64,000 bases of DNA, from NCBI RefSeq assembly GCF_029873635.1, contig NC_080426.1:52032093-52096092 (forward strand), given 5' to 3'. How positions within the stretch are numbered: the stretch's first letter is position 1; each line of letters opens with the position of its first letter. This stretch comes from Malania oleifera. Taxonomy: Eukaryota; Streptophyta; Magnoliopsida; Santalales; Ximeniaceae. The position numbers and the translations under genes were made by a program. The notes beneath the pieces were generated by a model. The model worked only from the letters and a program-made list of their open reading frames with translations, did no database searches and had not been told where the DNA came from. Positions 54,165-64,000 of this stretch are shown piece by piece.

Positions 54165-55259
54165 ATGGATCATAGAGGCAAGGGCGTGGATGAAGGAGGA
54201 GCAAGTGAAATGGGAGCTTCCAGTGGGGATGAGATTGATACCTCTCGACTATTACGAGGAATAGCTTGTCAGGTTAGGGAAGAAATGAGACGGGATTTTG
54301 GGGGAACAAGCTATCCACCAGTGCACCAGGGTTGCACCATATTTATTCGTCTGAAACCCTCATCTTTTGAGGGTGACACTGATCCGATTAAGGTTGAGAT
54401 GTGGATGCAAGAAATGGAGAAAATACTGGTTGTGTTGAATTGTACCAAGGACCAGAAGGTCCTCTTCACCACCTTTAAACTGGCTGGAGAAGCTGAGTAG
54501 TGGTGGCATGTGATGAAACTATTAGAGGAACGGCGAGCGGTACCTATAGTAATGACCTGGAATTGCTTCAAGCAGGTCTTCTACGACTGATATTTTCCCA
54601 CCACCACCAGAAATGCAAAGGCGGAAGAATTTTCCAGCTTGACTCAGGGGCCTGTTCAGTAGTACGCTGCTAAATTTCTGGAATTATCTCGTTTTGCACC
54701 TTCTGCGGTTCCAAATGAATATCAAAAGGTGAGGTGGCTTGAGAGGGGCCTGAATTAGAGGATCCACAAGCATATGGCGTGTTTTCAGATTCATGATTTC
54801 ATGGAGTTGGTGGAGAAAACTACGGTGGCAGAGTCGAGTTTGTAGAGGGGTATGGAGGCATCAAAAAAGAAGGAAGAGGCCTGCGTCTCCACGATCCCAA
54901 AAAAATGTTAGACAAGGGTTGTGGAGGGGAGATAGAGATGCAGCAGGTCATAGGAGGGTGATTCGTCACGCCCACATTGCCCTAAATGTAATTAGCGGCA
55001 TTTGGGAGAATGCCGGAGTAGGAGTGTTGTATGCTATAGATGCGGTAAACAGGTTCACATAGCTCGGGAATGTCGAGAACCGCCGAATAATGCACCAACT
55101 TCGAACCAGAATCAAAACCAAAGGAATAATCCAGTGCCTCGCGGCGACAGTGGCCCGGCGCACATCTATATGTTGGGTACGCCTGAAGAGGGCAACACTA
55201 AGGGCCTAGGTAATATGTTTATGTTAGTATGTGTATTAATGTTGTTTGACTTTGCATGA
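54165..55259 (+). pseudogene. Gypsy gag, retrotrans_gag type, broken
   Basis: Starts MDHRGKGVDEGGASEMG. The retrotrans_gag region contains FEGDTDPIKVEMWMQEMEKI and FTTFKLAGEAE, followed by a stop (TAG at 54498) and further stops and frame shifts. A CCHC zinc knuckle, CYRCGKQVHIAREC, is near 55034-55075, then an Asn/Gln-rich tail. It packages RNA in related elements. Confidence 0.88.
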
Positions 55260-55363
55260 TTTAATGCTGCATATGTTTGAATTGTTTGAAATTCGTGAAT
55301 ATGTGTAGTTAGCTTTTTGGTGTGTAAATGGATGATTAACGAATTTCAAGCACGAAATTCTTT

Positions 55364-57432
55364 TAAGGGGGGAGAATGTAACAACCCGAGAAATTTTAAC
55401 TATTTGAAATAATAATGAGGATAAAAGGGAAGGAAGAATAAGTTTGAAAAAGGGGGTAGCAAGCATTCATTGACGAACTAACTGTTCTCATTGACGAGTG
55501 TTCTACCTTGGCTCATCGACGAGAGTACGTGTCTCGTCGACGAGGAATTACCAAGGGGGGGGGTTTTCACGACTGAAATTTGTCGACGAGTTCACTGTTT
55601 CGTCTCCGAATTGTGTACTAGGACTCGTTGACGAGTCCACGTGTCTCGTCAATGAATCCCTGCTTATAAATAGTGAGATCTTTCATTTCCTGTGCGAAAT
55701 TTCCTGCATGTTCTCTCTCACACACTAAAATTCGGCCCTACTATCTTCTCTCTTCGATTCCGGGCCGAATTTAGCTCGGTTCGACGATCGGAAGTTGCCA
55801 CGAGACTCCTAGGAATATTCTCTGCAATATAGGTGGAGTGGATCTTTGATTTAAGAAGTTTGGGAAACATCCCAAAATTAGGGTAAGTAAAATAATTTAA
55901 GGTATTATCATAATTTTGAGGTATTTGGAGCCTAGGAAATATTATAAGGGTGTTTTATTAAGATTTGTAGAATTTGGAATTTTTGGATTACAAGGTCTCG
56001 TTTTGATGATTTTGGGTTGAATTTAGAGGAGCAGGTAAGGGGAAATATTTTATAATAACTTTTTAATAATTTTAAATGACTAGTTTTGAGTATGAATTTC
56101 TATATATATACAGGTATAATTTTCTAAACCTTGATGGTATTGAAAATGTTGTTTTTAGATAAATAAATTATATTGGGAAAAATCGTGTGGTTGAAACCAT
56201 TTTTGATAATTAAATGGTTGTGAACAATGTGGAATGAAGAATTATTGAGGGTGTGAATACCGTTTGATTGTGAATTCTGGCTGATTGAAAATACTAGTGT
56301 TGTGTATATTGTAGTAGAATTATGGATATGTTGAATGATTGATTTCTGTTGATTTGGGTTGTGGTTCATGTAAATTACAATATAGCGTTGGTAGTGGTAT
56401 GAGGAGGTCGTCATATCGTACCTAGTATAACCGTCATATAACATTGGCAGTGGTATGAGGAGGTCGTTATATGGACGTTTATATTGAGAGGTAAACATTG
56501 GCAGTGGTATAAGAAGTTTGTTCACCTATTTACCATGAACGGAGTATTGTTTTGTATTATGTGTGGACATTTATGGTGTGGTTTGATTAGTCCTGTGTGG
56601 ACGATTATGTGAATGTAGACCTTGTGTGGGTAAAGTTGAAAACTGTATGAATATCCTGTGTGGGTTGATTATGATTTCGGTGTATGTGTGACTTTAATTA
56701 ATTAAGTATTTATGGTAAAGTAGATTACTCCATCCAAGGGCTTGCTGAGAAAGGCGAGTACTCTGGTAATTGTATGTGGATATCAGAGTAAAGGGAAGCC
56801 ACTTGTATGGGCCGACGATCTTCTCTATTCTTGGTGACTTTACCTAGATACATAATTCGAGAGCTTACTGAGAAAGGTGAGTGCCTTGGTGTTAGCACTA
56901 GAGCAGAAGGAAACCACTTGTATGAGCGGGTAGATTTCTCTATTCTCGAGAATTACCAGTAAAATATTGATGATTGTGGGTATGTGATTGGTTAGCATTG
57001 TCTTTGTGTGGTTATGGGCACAATATTTTGGGCTATTGGTTGATTGTGAATGCATTTTGGATGGATATTTTTATTGTATATTAAACACTTCAGCCACACA
57101 CTATCATAAACTATTTCTTCCATACTGAGAGGTGTCTCACCCCATCGATGTTCTGAATTTTTCAGGTTATCTAGGTGATTGAGATTAGATAGCTTTAGGG
57201 CGGGGTAGTTTTGTGAGTGGGACTTAAATGGTTATGTTTTATTATATTTCTTTCATGTTTTGTAATATAGAGAACGTGGATGTGTGGAATGAGTTTGATG
57301 ATGTATAATTATAGAACTCTAGTATATTACGTTCGAGGTAGCTTTATTATTTTCTGTTGTGTGAATGTTATCAGAGACGTGTGTCGACCTCCTAACACTT
57401 CGGGACCCACGTGGCGGGTTCGGGGCATTACA
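55364..57432 (+). repeat. Polypurine tract and Gypsy LTR 2
   Basis: AAGGGGGGAGAA (55365-55376) precedes a 2056-bp LTR (55377-57432) closely matching LTR 1 in length and order. A perfect CTCGTCGACGAG is at 55533-55544 and TATAAATAG at 55665-55673. LTR 2 serves as the 3' LTR of the first unit and the 5' LTR of the second. Confidence 0.9.
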
Positions 57433-57833
57433 GTTGGTATTAGAGCATAACAGTCTTGCTGATTTTAGGAGGATTAATACCAGAGTATAGGTTTGAACTG
57501 AATGAGGGTAGGAATGGGTAGAATAGCGTATTGACTAAAGTTTGAGGTTGTTTTGTAATTTGGAGGTAGAAATCCCTTGACGGACTTCTGTGATTTTCTA
57601 AATCAGTCGACGGTTTTAGAAAACCACGATAAATCCATTGACGGTGATGTTTCCAAGTTGTGAAACTGAGATTAGGAATTTAAATTTGGAAGTTTAGATG
57701 ATTGTGGATAAATGGATGTTGGATATTTAATTGAGGATATGAATATTAATTTGGTTTTACGTTTTATGATTACGTCATATATATAAAAATGTGGAGATTC
57801 TCAACTGCTTTTGTGGTACATTTATATATAGGG

Positions 57834-58009
57834 ATGGATCCTAGAGGCAAGGGTGTGGATGAAGGAGGAGGAAACGAAATGGAAGCTTCCAGTGGGGATG
57901 AGATTGATACCGCTCGACTGTTAGGAGGAATAGTTCGTTAGGTTAGGGAAGAAATGAGACGGGATTTTGGGGGAACAAGCTATCCACCAGTGCACTAGGG
58001 TTGCACCAT
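57834..58009 (+). pseudogene. Second gag start, cut by a nested insertion
   Basis: Repeats the first gag start (MDPRGKGVDEGGGNEME) with a stop in the first 60 codons, and breaks after GCACCAT at 58009 where the next LTR begins. The remainder is expected beyond the window. Confidence 0.85.
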
Positions 58010-59122
58010 TGACCAATTTGTAATTTTGAACTTTCTTCACCATAAGGGTTTTTAAAATATACTATTATATAATTTATCCATATCAAAACACTCACTGAAG
58101 TGCCCGTCTTAGACTCATTTACCAAACCAATAAGCCCCCCTAACTAAAGTCCCGATGATTAGGGCCGTCCACGACTCTTTTGCAAGGTACTTTGATACAA
58201 ACAAATTTACTAAAACAAATATCCTTGTATATATATTTTATGCAATTAAGAAAACATCATAAAATTTGTATATATAACTTATGTAATAAAATGAACAACA
58301 TCCTAAAAATTTTACAATATCTTAGTTATTTTGTAAAACACGCAACGTAATCTAACAAGTTCATGTCACATGATTTTCGTGCTAAGAATATATTTTTCTT
58401 GTATAGAAAATAATAATACTGCAAATTACTCGAGAGAATTAGAACATTTCTTAACCCAAAAATAAACGCAAGTATAATAAAAATAAAACTGATATAATTA
58501 GATATACGTAAAAATAAACTCGGGTAAAATTTAATAAAATTCTAACATAATCAAATTTATTTGCACTGATTAAACCCTGAGGAACGGTTACAACAAGCTT
58601 TTAATTCTTAAAATGAGATTAGAAAGAGTGGAGGTGCGAGAATTTTAAGTGTAAAAGTTCTCTTTCTACTACTAATTTTTTCACTCACTTTTCATTCTCT
58701 TTCTTTGAAAATATTTTTCATGTATATAGAAGTTGTGAGATTTCAGTAGAGAGAGCTTCTCTATTTATAGGCAGTGGGGAGGGACCAAATTTGAAATTCG
58801 ATTTTTTGGTGAGGGGGCGATTGCAAAATTGCCAAGGGGGCTATAGAAAATTGAGTGGGAGAAGACAAAATAATTAAGGGAATGAAGAAATTAATTGGAG
58901 GGGGAATGGGTTTGTGGGAGAAAAGAAAGGAAAAGAAAAGAAGAAAAGAAGGAAAGGAAAAGAAAGAGAAATGGTTTTGGTGGCTATAGAGAGAAGGAGA
59001 GAGAAAAGAGAGCATGTGTGTGATGGGAAGGGGTGGGGGCATGTGAGAGAAAGAGAAGAAAGGAAAGGGAGAGGGAGAGGGAGAGTGGGAGACATGAATG
59101 GGAAGGGGTTTTATCCCTTTCC

Positions 59123-59153
<31 letters not shown>

Positions 59154-59603
59154 TTTTAATAAATTATATTTTAGTATTTATTTTGAAAAAAGAAACAAAT
59201 TCGAATTCAAAACCCACGTGGGCCCCACACAATATTGTGGGTCCCGCACAACTTTGAGAGCCATCTGAGCCCCACATAACTCCAATGGGCCCTACACAAC
59301 TTTATGGGTCCATATGCGCTAGATGTGGGAATACTCATGAGGCGGCTTAATGTATTATATAACAATTATATATATATATATATATATATATTTTATCATA
59401 TATTTTTATAATGTATGTTGATTAAAGATATTATTTTATATATACTTATATATGTACACTAATGTGTCTACTCTGTTTATCCTATGAAATTCTATTTTGA
59501 TCAGGCCGACCTTTAGGAAGCGACTGAGCTGCAATGGTCTTTGAACACTCACTTAGACAAGGTCTTTGCAGACATGAATGGGAAGGAGTTTTACCCCTTT
59601 CCC

Positions 59604-59645
<42 letters not shown>

Positions 59646-60152
59646 TATTAATAAATTATATTTTAGTATTTATTATGAAAAAAGAAACAAATTCGAATTC
59701 AAAACCCATGTGGGCCCCACACAGTTTTGTGGGTCCCACACAACTTTGAGACTCATCTGGGCCCCACGTAACTCCAATAGGCCTTACACAACTTTATGGG
59801 TCCATATGCTCTAGATGTGGGAATGCTCATGAGGCGACTTAATGTATTATACAATTATATATATTTTATCATATATTTTTATAATGTATGTTAATTAAAG
59901 ATATTATTTTATATATACTTATATATGTGCACTAATGTGTCTACTCTGTTTATCCTATGAAATTCTATTTTGACCAGGCCGACCTTTAGGAAGCGACTGA
60001 GCCGCAATGGTCTTTGAGCACTCACTTAGACAAGGTCTTTCTTAAACATCATACATGGAATCAAGGATCCTAACAGAGAAGCACCTTTGTATACGTTTAC
60101 ATATTTTGTACACTCAGGCTTTTACTCATAATATATTCTTAGGGTCATTACA
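58010..60152 (-). repeat. 3' LTR of the chromovirus, with internal duplication
   Basis: Starts TGTAATGACCC on minus at 60152 and ends ...GGTCA at 58010. A minus-strand TATAAATA is at about 58758-58766. The U3 side holds a tandem duplication of about 480 bp (59092-59570 and 59571-60036), (TTA)n tracts and repeated GTGGGCCCCAC-type palindromes. Several R/E- or L/F-rich frames near 58.8-59.3 kb are low-complexity artefacts. Confidence 0.82.
59092..60036. repeat. 480-bp tandem duplication in the U3 region
   Basis: Both units start GACATGAATGGGAAGG and end CACTTAGACAAGGTCTTT. Each carries a TTA repeat (about 59127-59151 and 59608-59646) whose length differs between the units, and one has an extra (AT)n expansion near 59368-59392. 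Confidence 0.92.
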
Positions 60153-60224
60153 CCATCCCCTCTTTATAAAAATTTTTTCCTCGAAATTTGCTAATTTTTT
60201 TTTTAGTTAAAACAAATACCTTGT

Positions 60225-60870
60225 ATAATGTTGCGCTCTTAGTCTATCCTTCTATCGTTGAAAAGGTGCTGGCATTTGTGATGTATTTACGCTTCCAGTT
60301 CCCGTGATGCTTCCTCAATGTCATGGTTGCGCCAGAACACTTTCACCAATGGTGTCTTCTTTGTATGTAATTCCTGATCCTTCTTGTCTAAAATCTAGAT
60401 TGGTACTTCTTCATATGATAGAGTATCATTAATTTCCAACGACTCATAGTTTATCATATGAGAAGGGTATGTAATGTACTTCTTCTGCATTTAAATGTGG
60501 AATACATCATGAATTCTTGACAGTGTAGGAGGTAGGGTTATTCTATAAGTGACCGGACCAATCTTCTCCAATATCTCAAACGGACCAATATACCTGGGGC
60601 TTAGTTTACCCTTCTTCCCAAATCTCATGATTCTTTTCATTGAAGCAAATTTTAAAAATATATTATCCCCTACTTCAAACTCCAACTCACGACGACAGGT
60701 GTCGGCATAACTCTTTTGCCAATTCTGAGCGGCTTTTATTTTGTCTCGAATGAGCTTAATTTTCTCAAAGGTCCTTTGTATAATCTCGAGACCTAAAATT
60801 TGTCATTCACCAACCTCATCCCAATATAATAAGGATTGGCACTTTCGACCATATAACGCTTCATACGGTG
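60225..60870 (-). pseudogene. Integrase C-terminus and chromodomain (left half)
   Basis: Reads ALYGRKCQS and YWDEVGE next to the break, then EFEVGDNIFLK, KLSPRYIGPFEILEKIG and RIHDVFHI. A chromodomain-like segment follows, containing LSYEEVPI and PLVKVFWRNHDIEEASREL. Stops interrupt the chromodomain (TAG near 60399, TAA near 60280). Chromodomains guide integration to marked chromatin. Confidence 0.88.
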
Positions 60871-62853
60871 TGTTGGAATTGGTGCATTCCCAAGAGGGGG
60901 TGAATTGGGTATAAAAAATTTTCTCCTAGGTTTAATGCCCAGCAGCAGTATAACACAACCTAGGGTCTGTCTATGCAATTATAAACCCAATCATTCACAA
61001 ATACAAACATTTAAGTGCTAAAATTTAAATTACAAAAATTAAAAGCAGACACAAGAAATGTTATCAAGGTTTGGCCAATACTGCCTATGTCCTTGCCTCA
61101 GCTTGTAAGCCGGAGGATTACCATTATTGTTCACTTAACGGGTGGAGCAGCACCGTTTATAACCAGGTCAAATTCCCAGGGCTGACCTCAACCTTTACAA
61201 ACTCTCCTTGTAGGGCAGAGAAGGCCCTACCGATCCTTACGAGCTAGATCAATGCCCCCTCAAGCCTAGCCTAGAATACAACAGTAAGTATCAAATTTTT
61301 GTGTACAATTCTAATGCTTCTAAACACAAGTAGATTTGTACCAATACGCACATGCAATAATCAATGCACTTCCAGATGATAGGAAATATAAGCTCGGTGA
61401 AGATATGTGAAATTGCTCTCAATATTATGTCAATATGCAATCAGTGTATGAGAGTGTGCTAGCAAAGTTTCTTTGAAACAATCTATATAAATATATCAAC
61501 CACAAATAATGTTTCAAAAATTTTCTAAGAGTATAATAAAATATTTCAAAATGATTTTCAAAAGATTAAGCACAAGAGATATTTGAAAAGCAAGCTTGTC
61601 AAAAAAAATGTTCTTCAGAAAACACAAGCAAGCTCAAGAGTCTTGCAATAAAGTGCAAAGACTCACAAGCTTAACAAGTTTCCCCACAAAATGAATTTAT
61701 AGATTAAATCTATGGGGAGAAATTTTGAGTTTAACTCTCTCAAAATCAACAATCAATATGAGAGTATGAGCTTGTAGATAATCTCAAAAATACTCTCACC
61801 AAATTGGTTTTAACAAAGGAATGAAAAAGGGTGGAGTACATGAGCTTGTATGTGGAAGTGAAGCTCTAAAAATTTCAGAGAAAATTTTTTAATCAAAAAC
61901 CCTAATCTTAGCTTAATATTTGCAAATGAATCCATATATATAGTCACTTATAAAATTTTTACCATTGGGACACAAGGGTAATATTTAAAATTATTTTAAA
62001 TTAGTTTAATAAAAATAATCTTGATTTACCCTTAATTACCCGAGCCATAGGTTTGGTCGCCCGAATAGATACATGAGAAAAAGTGAATTTTCCATGTTCG
62101 GGTGCCCGAGGATAGGTTCAGGTGGCTGAACTAGGCGATTTTCCAACCTGCTCGAGGTTCGGTTGCCTGACCTCAAGTTCGGTCTGTCAAACTTGCACTT
62201 TCGGTCGTCCAAAGGTATTTTGAACGTAATTGTTCGGGCGCCCGAGTTGTTGGAAAAGTCCTTAATAGGAGTTTGGTTGAGTTCATTTCGGTTCGATTGC
62301 CCGAATTCAGGTCAATGTTCTTACTTTTCCTATGTTCGGTCAACCTAGGCGTTTTCAACGCCAAGGTTCGGTTGCCCAAAACCTTAATATTTTAACACCT
62401 AAATCTTGTTTTTGAAAATTGATTTCCTCTGATAGCATATATGATAATGGGAACTTTCCTAAGTACAAATGTAAGGACCTAGGGTCTTTTCTAAGGCCTT
62501 TTTGATTTAGTCTAAAAATCTGGTGACGGTCAACTAAAGTCTTTTCTATGGTATTTTGAGCTTATACATCCTATTATGCATGCAATGCAATTATTACAGC
62601 CCATAATATTACAGACCCAAAATATAAAACAAAATGCATTTACAATATAACATAAATGTTTTCTCCTTCTTCTTTTGCTCCTTTGATTTGTTATGGAGTA
62701 TGCCGGATGATATGGTCTTTATGTTCCTCCTAGCTTCCATCACTTCCTTATGTGTGCGCTAAAATATTAAGCCTGTTCAAGCACTAAAAACACACATAAG
62801 TAACTCGTGGTTTGTCATTATCAAAATCAAGGATTGGACTCAAAAAGTCAACA
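60871..62853 (-). mobile_element. SIRE-like solo LTR inside the chromovirus integrase
   Basis: 1983 bp from TGTTGGAATT to AAGTCAACA, flanked by CGGTG at 60866-60870 and 62854-62858. The host integrase reading resumes on both sides. U5-like sequence (CAAGAGGGGGTGAATTGGG, about 60890-60908) is at the left, so orientation is minus. A minus TATA (TATATATGG) lies at about 61932-61941. At least nine imperfect GTTCGGNYGCCCGAA units occupy 62047-62380 on its U3 side. Confidence 0.88.
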
Positions 62854-62858
62854 CGGTG

Positions 62859-63840
62859 CCATCTCTATGTTGGACTGATAGTTGTTGTTATAGGCGTACT
62901 CAACCAACAGAAGATACTGAATCCAACTTCCTTTGAAATCGAGCACATACGCTCTCAGCATATCCTCTAATATCTGAATGGTTCTCTCTGATTGTCCATC
63001 AGTTTGAGGATGAAATGTCATGCTGAAGGTAAGTTGGGATCCCAAGGCTTTTTGTAAACTCCTCCAGAATCCTTCTATGAATCATGGATCTCGATCTAAT
63101 ATGATAGACATTGGCACGCTATGTAGTCTAACTATCTTTTGAACATACAACTCTATAATTTTATTCATAGAATAGTTAACTTTGATTGGAATAAAGTGAG
63201 TGGTTTTTGTTAGATGATCAACCACTACCCAGATGATGTTTTGCCCATAAAGTGTTGGTGGTTATCCGATTACAAAATCTATGGAGATGTGCTCTTGTGT
63301 CCATTCAGAAATGTGGAGTGGCTGCAGTGGTCCTACTGGCCTTTGATGTTCAACCTTTACTTGCTGACAAGTAAGACACTGTTCCACGAATTGTGCAATC
63401 TCCATTTTTATGTTATTCCACCAAAAAGATTCTCTCAAGTTTCGATACATCTTCATGCTTCCCGGATGCACTGTATAGAGAGATTGATAAGCCTCCTCCA
63501 AGATTGTTCTTTTGATATCTTCGTCATTGGGTACACACAATCTGGTTTGGAATCTCAAAACCTCATCATCTAAAAGGTTGAAATCCGCCTTCAGTTCATT
63601 CCGTACTTTGTCCATAATCTTTACCAACTTTGCATCTTTTATTTATGTAACTTTAATCTTCTCCATCAGGGTTGTTTGGATTACCAAGCTTGCGATAATA
63701 GCCTGATAATTTTCCCCCACTATTTCAATACTCAACCTTTCAAGATCCATTATGATTTGATGCGGAGTCACAATTGTCGAAATTGAAGCTTTTGATGACT
63801 TTCGACTCAAGGTGTCTACTACCACGTTGACTTTTCCAGG
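62859..63840 (-). pseudogene. RNase H end and integrase (right half)
   Basis: VVDTLSRKSS (RNase H end) near 63823-63790. The zinc-binding domain contains VHPGSMKMYRNLRESFWWN and CLTCQQVKVEHQ (about 63485-63345), with Tyr where one zinc-binding His is expected. The core includes MTFHPQTDGQSERTIQ and VEYAYNNNYQS up to the insertion site. Frames are broken between segments. Confidence 0.88.
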
Positions 63841-64000
63841 ATGGTAGTTGATGGTGCAATCATAATCTTAAATCAACTCTGACCATCTTTTCTGTCTCAT
63901 GTTCAATTCTTTTTGAATGAAGAAATACTTGAGACTTTTATGATCAGTGAAAATCTCACACCTTTCACCATATAGATAATGCCTCCAAAATTTTAACACA
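63841..64000 (-). pseudogene. Gypsy RNase H region, decayed, runs off the window
   Basis: Stop-rich minus-strand continuation of the chromovirus polyprotein upstream of the RNase H end. Only position supports the call. Confidence 0.5.

Larger units (their letters stand above)
51709..58009 (+). mobile_element. Non-autonomous Gypsy element in LTR-gag-LTR-gag order
   Basis: LTR 51709-53763, interior 53764-55376 with gag only, LTR 55377-57432, then a second primer site and gag start to 58009, where another Gypsy is inserted. Primer sites GTTGGTATCAGAGCAT (53764-53779) and GTTGGTATTAGAGCAT (57433-57448) follow each LTR. The complete interior (1.6 kb) passes directly from gag to a polypurine tract, with no protease, RT, RNase H or integrase. 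Replication would have depended on enzymes from a relative. Confidence 0.88.
58010..64000 (-). mobile_element. Chromodomain Gypsy (chromovirus), cut by window end
   Basis: A minus-oriented element inserted in the second gag. 3' LTR 58010-60152, polypurine tract AAAGAGGGGATGG (60165-60153 read on minus), then chromodomain, integrase and RNase H end running off the window at 64000. A SIRE-like solo LTR splits the integrase. Domain order (RNase H, integrase, chromodomain) and wording point to the Tekay/Del chromovirus group; that placement is recalled, not searched. Confidence 0.9.

Noticed and set aside
17324-57448. TGGTATCAGAGC-type sites as tRNA gene fragments
   Set aside because: Each directly follows an LTR end and is complementary to the 3' end of initiator-Met tRNA, so they are primer-binding sites. 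No cloverleaf-forming tRNA gene was found.
58761-59814. Several frames rich in Leu/Phe/Pro, Arg/Glu/Lys or Tyr
   Set aside because: They translate GA/CT-rich tracts and TTA repeats of the chromovirus LTR and are low-complexity artefacts.
60225-63840. Integrated plant pararetrovirus (caulimovirid)
   Set aside because: Integrase with zinc-binding domain, chromodomain and LTRs are present, and no movement-protein or coat-type region was seen. This is a Gypsy retrotransposon.

Overview
This is nuclear DNA from a flowering plant, most likely a woody eudicot. It is AT-rich, has GT-AG introns, and contains plant-specific gene families and plant-type Copia, chromovirus, TRIM, hAT, SINE and L1 elements. 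I see no bacterial, organellar, tRNA, rRNA or CRISPR features.

Two host genes face each other. On the plus strand, 6988-10119, a two-exon gene encodes a 676-residue plant MLKL-type protein: a DUF1221/HeLo-like helical bundle followed by a pseudokinase. On the minus strand, 35912 down to 11913, seven coding exons join in frame into a 1060-residue SPA1/SPA2-type protein (kinase-like region, coiled coil, WD40 propeller), a partner of COP1 in light signalling. Its third intron is 16.3 kb and packed with transposons. A candidate non-coding first exon and TATA box at about 44.75-45.02 kb would extend the gene to about 33 kb, with an 8.65 kb leader intron that also carries nested transposons.

Layout. 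1-1165: 3' part of a SIRE-like LTR. 1455-3121: decayed Copia pol plus 3' LTR. 4277-5587: solo LTR with target duplication. 6.1-10.4 kb: MLKL gene. 11.9-36.1 kb: SPA gene; intron 5 holds a TRIM, and intron 3 holds a SINE, an hAT-like element, a Copia with both LTRs, two LINE tails, Copia debris, a second SINE and a second TRIM. 36.36-42.35 kb: hAT-like element split by a Copia with both LTRs. 42.7-43.7 kb: MITE-like element and a third TRIM. 45-49.2 kb: AT-rich, no gene seen. 49.2-51.1 kb: duplicated segment, hairpin repeats and a Copia 3' LTR. 51.1-64 kb: Gypsy nest. A pol-less element in LTR-gag-LTR-gag order is interrupted by a chromodomain Gypsy, which is itself interrupted by a SIRE-like solo LTR.

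The observation I rate highest is shared by five unrelated LTR families here. Each has its own iterated, imperfect palindrome (CCGTCGACGG twice, CTCGTCGACGAG, GTTCGGGCGCCCGAG, GTGGGCCCCAC) on the U3 side of a TATA box. All coordinates were worked out by eye; no alignment or database search was run.
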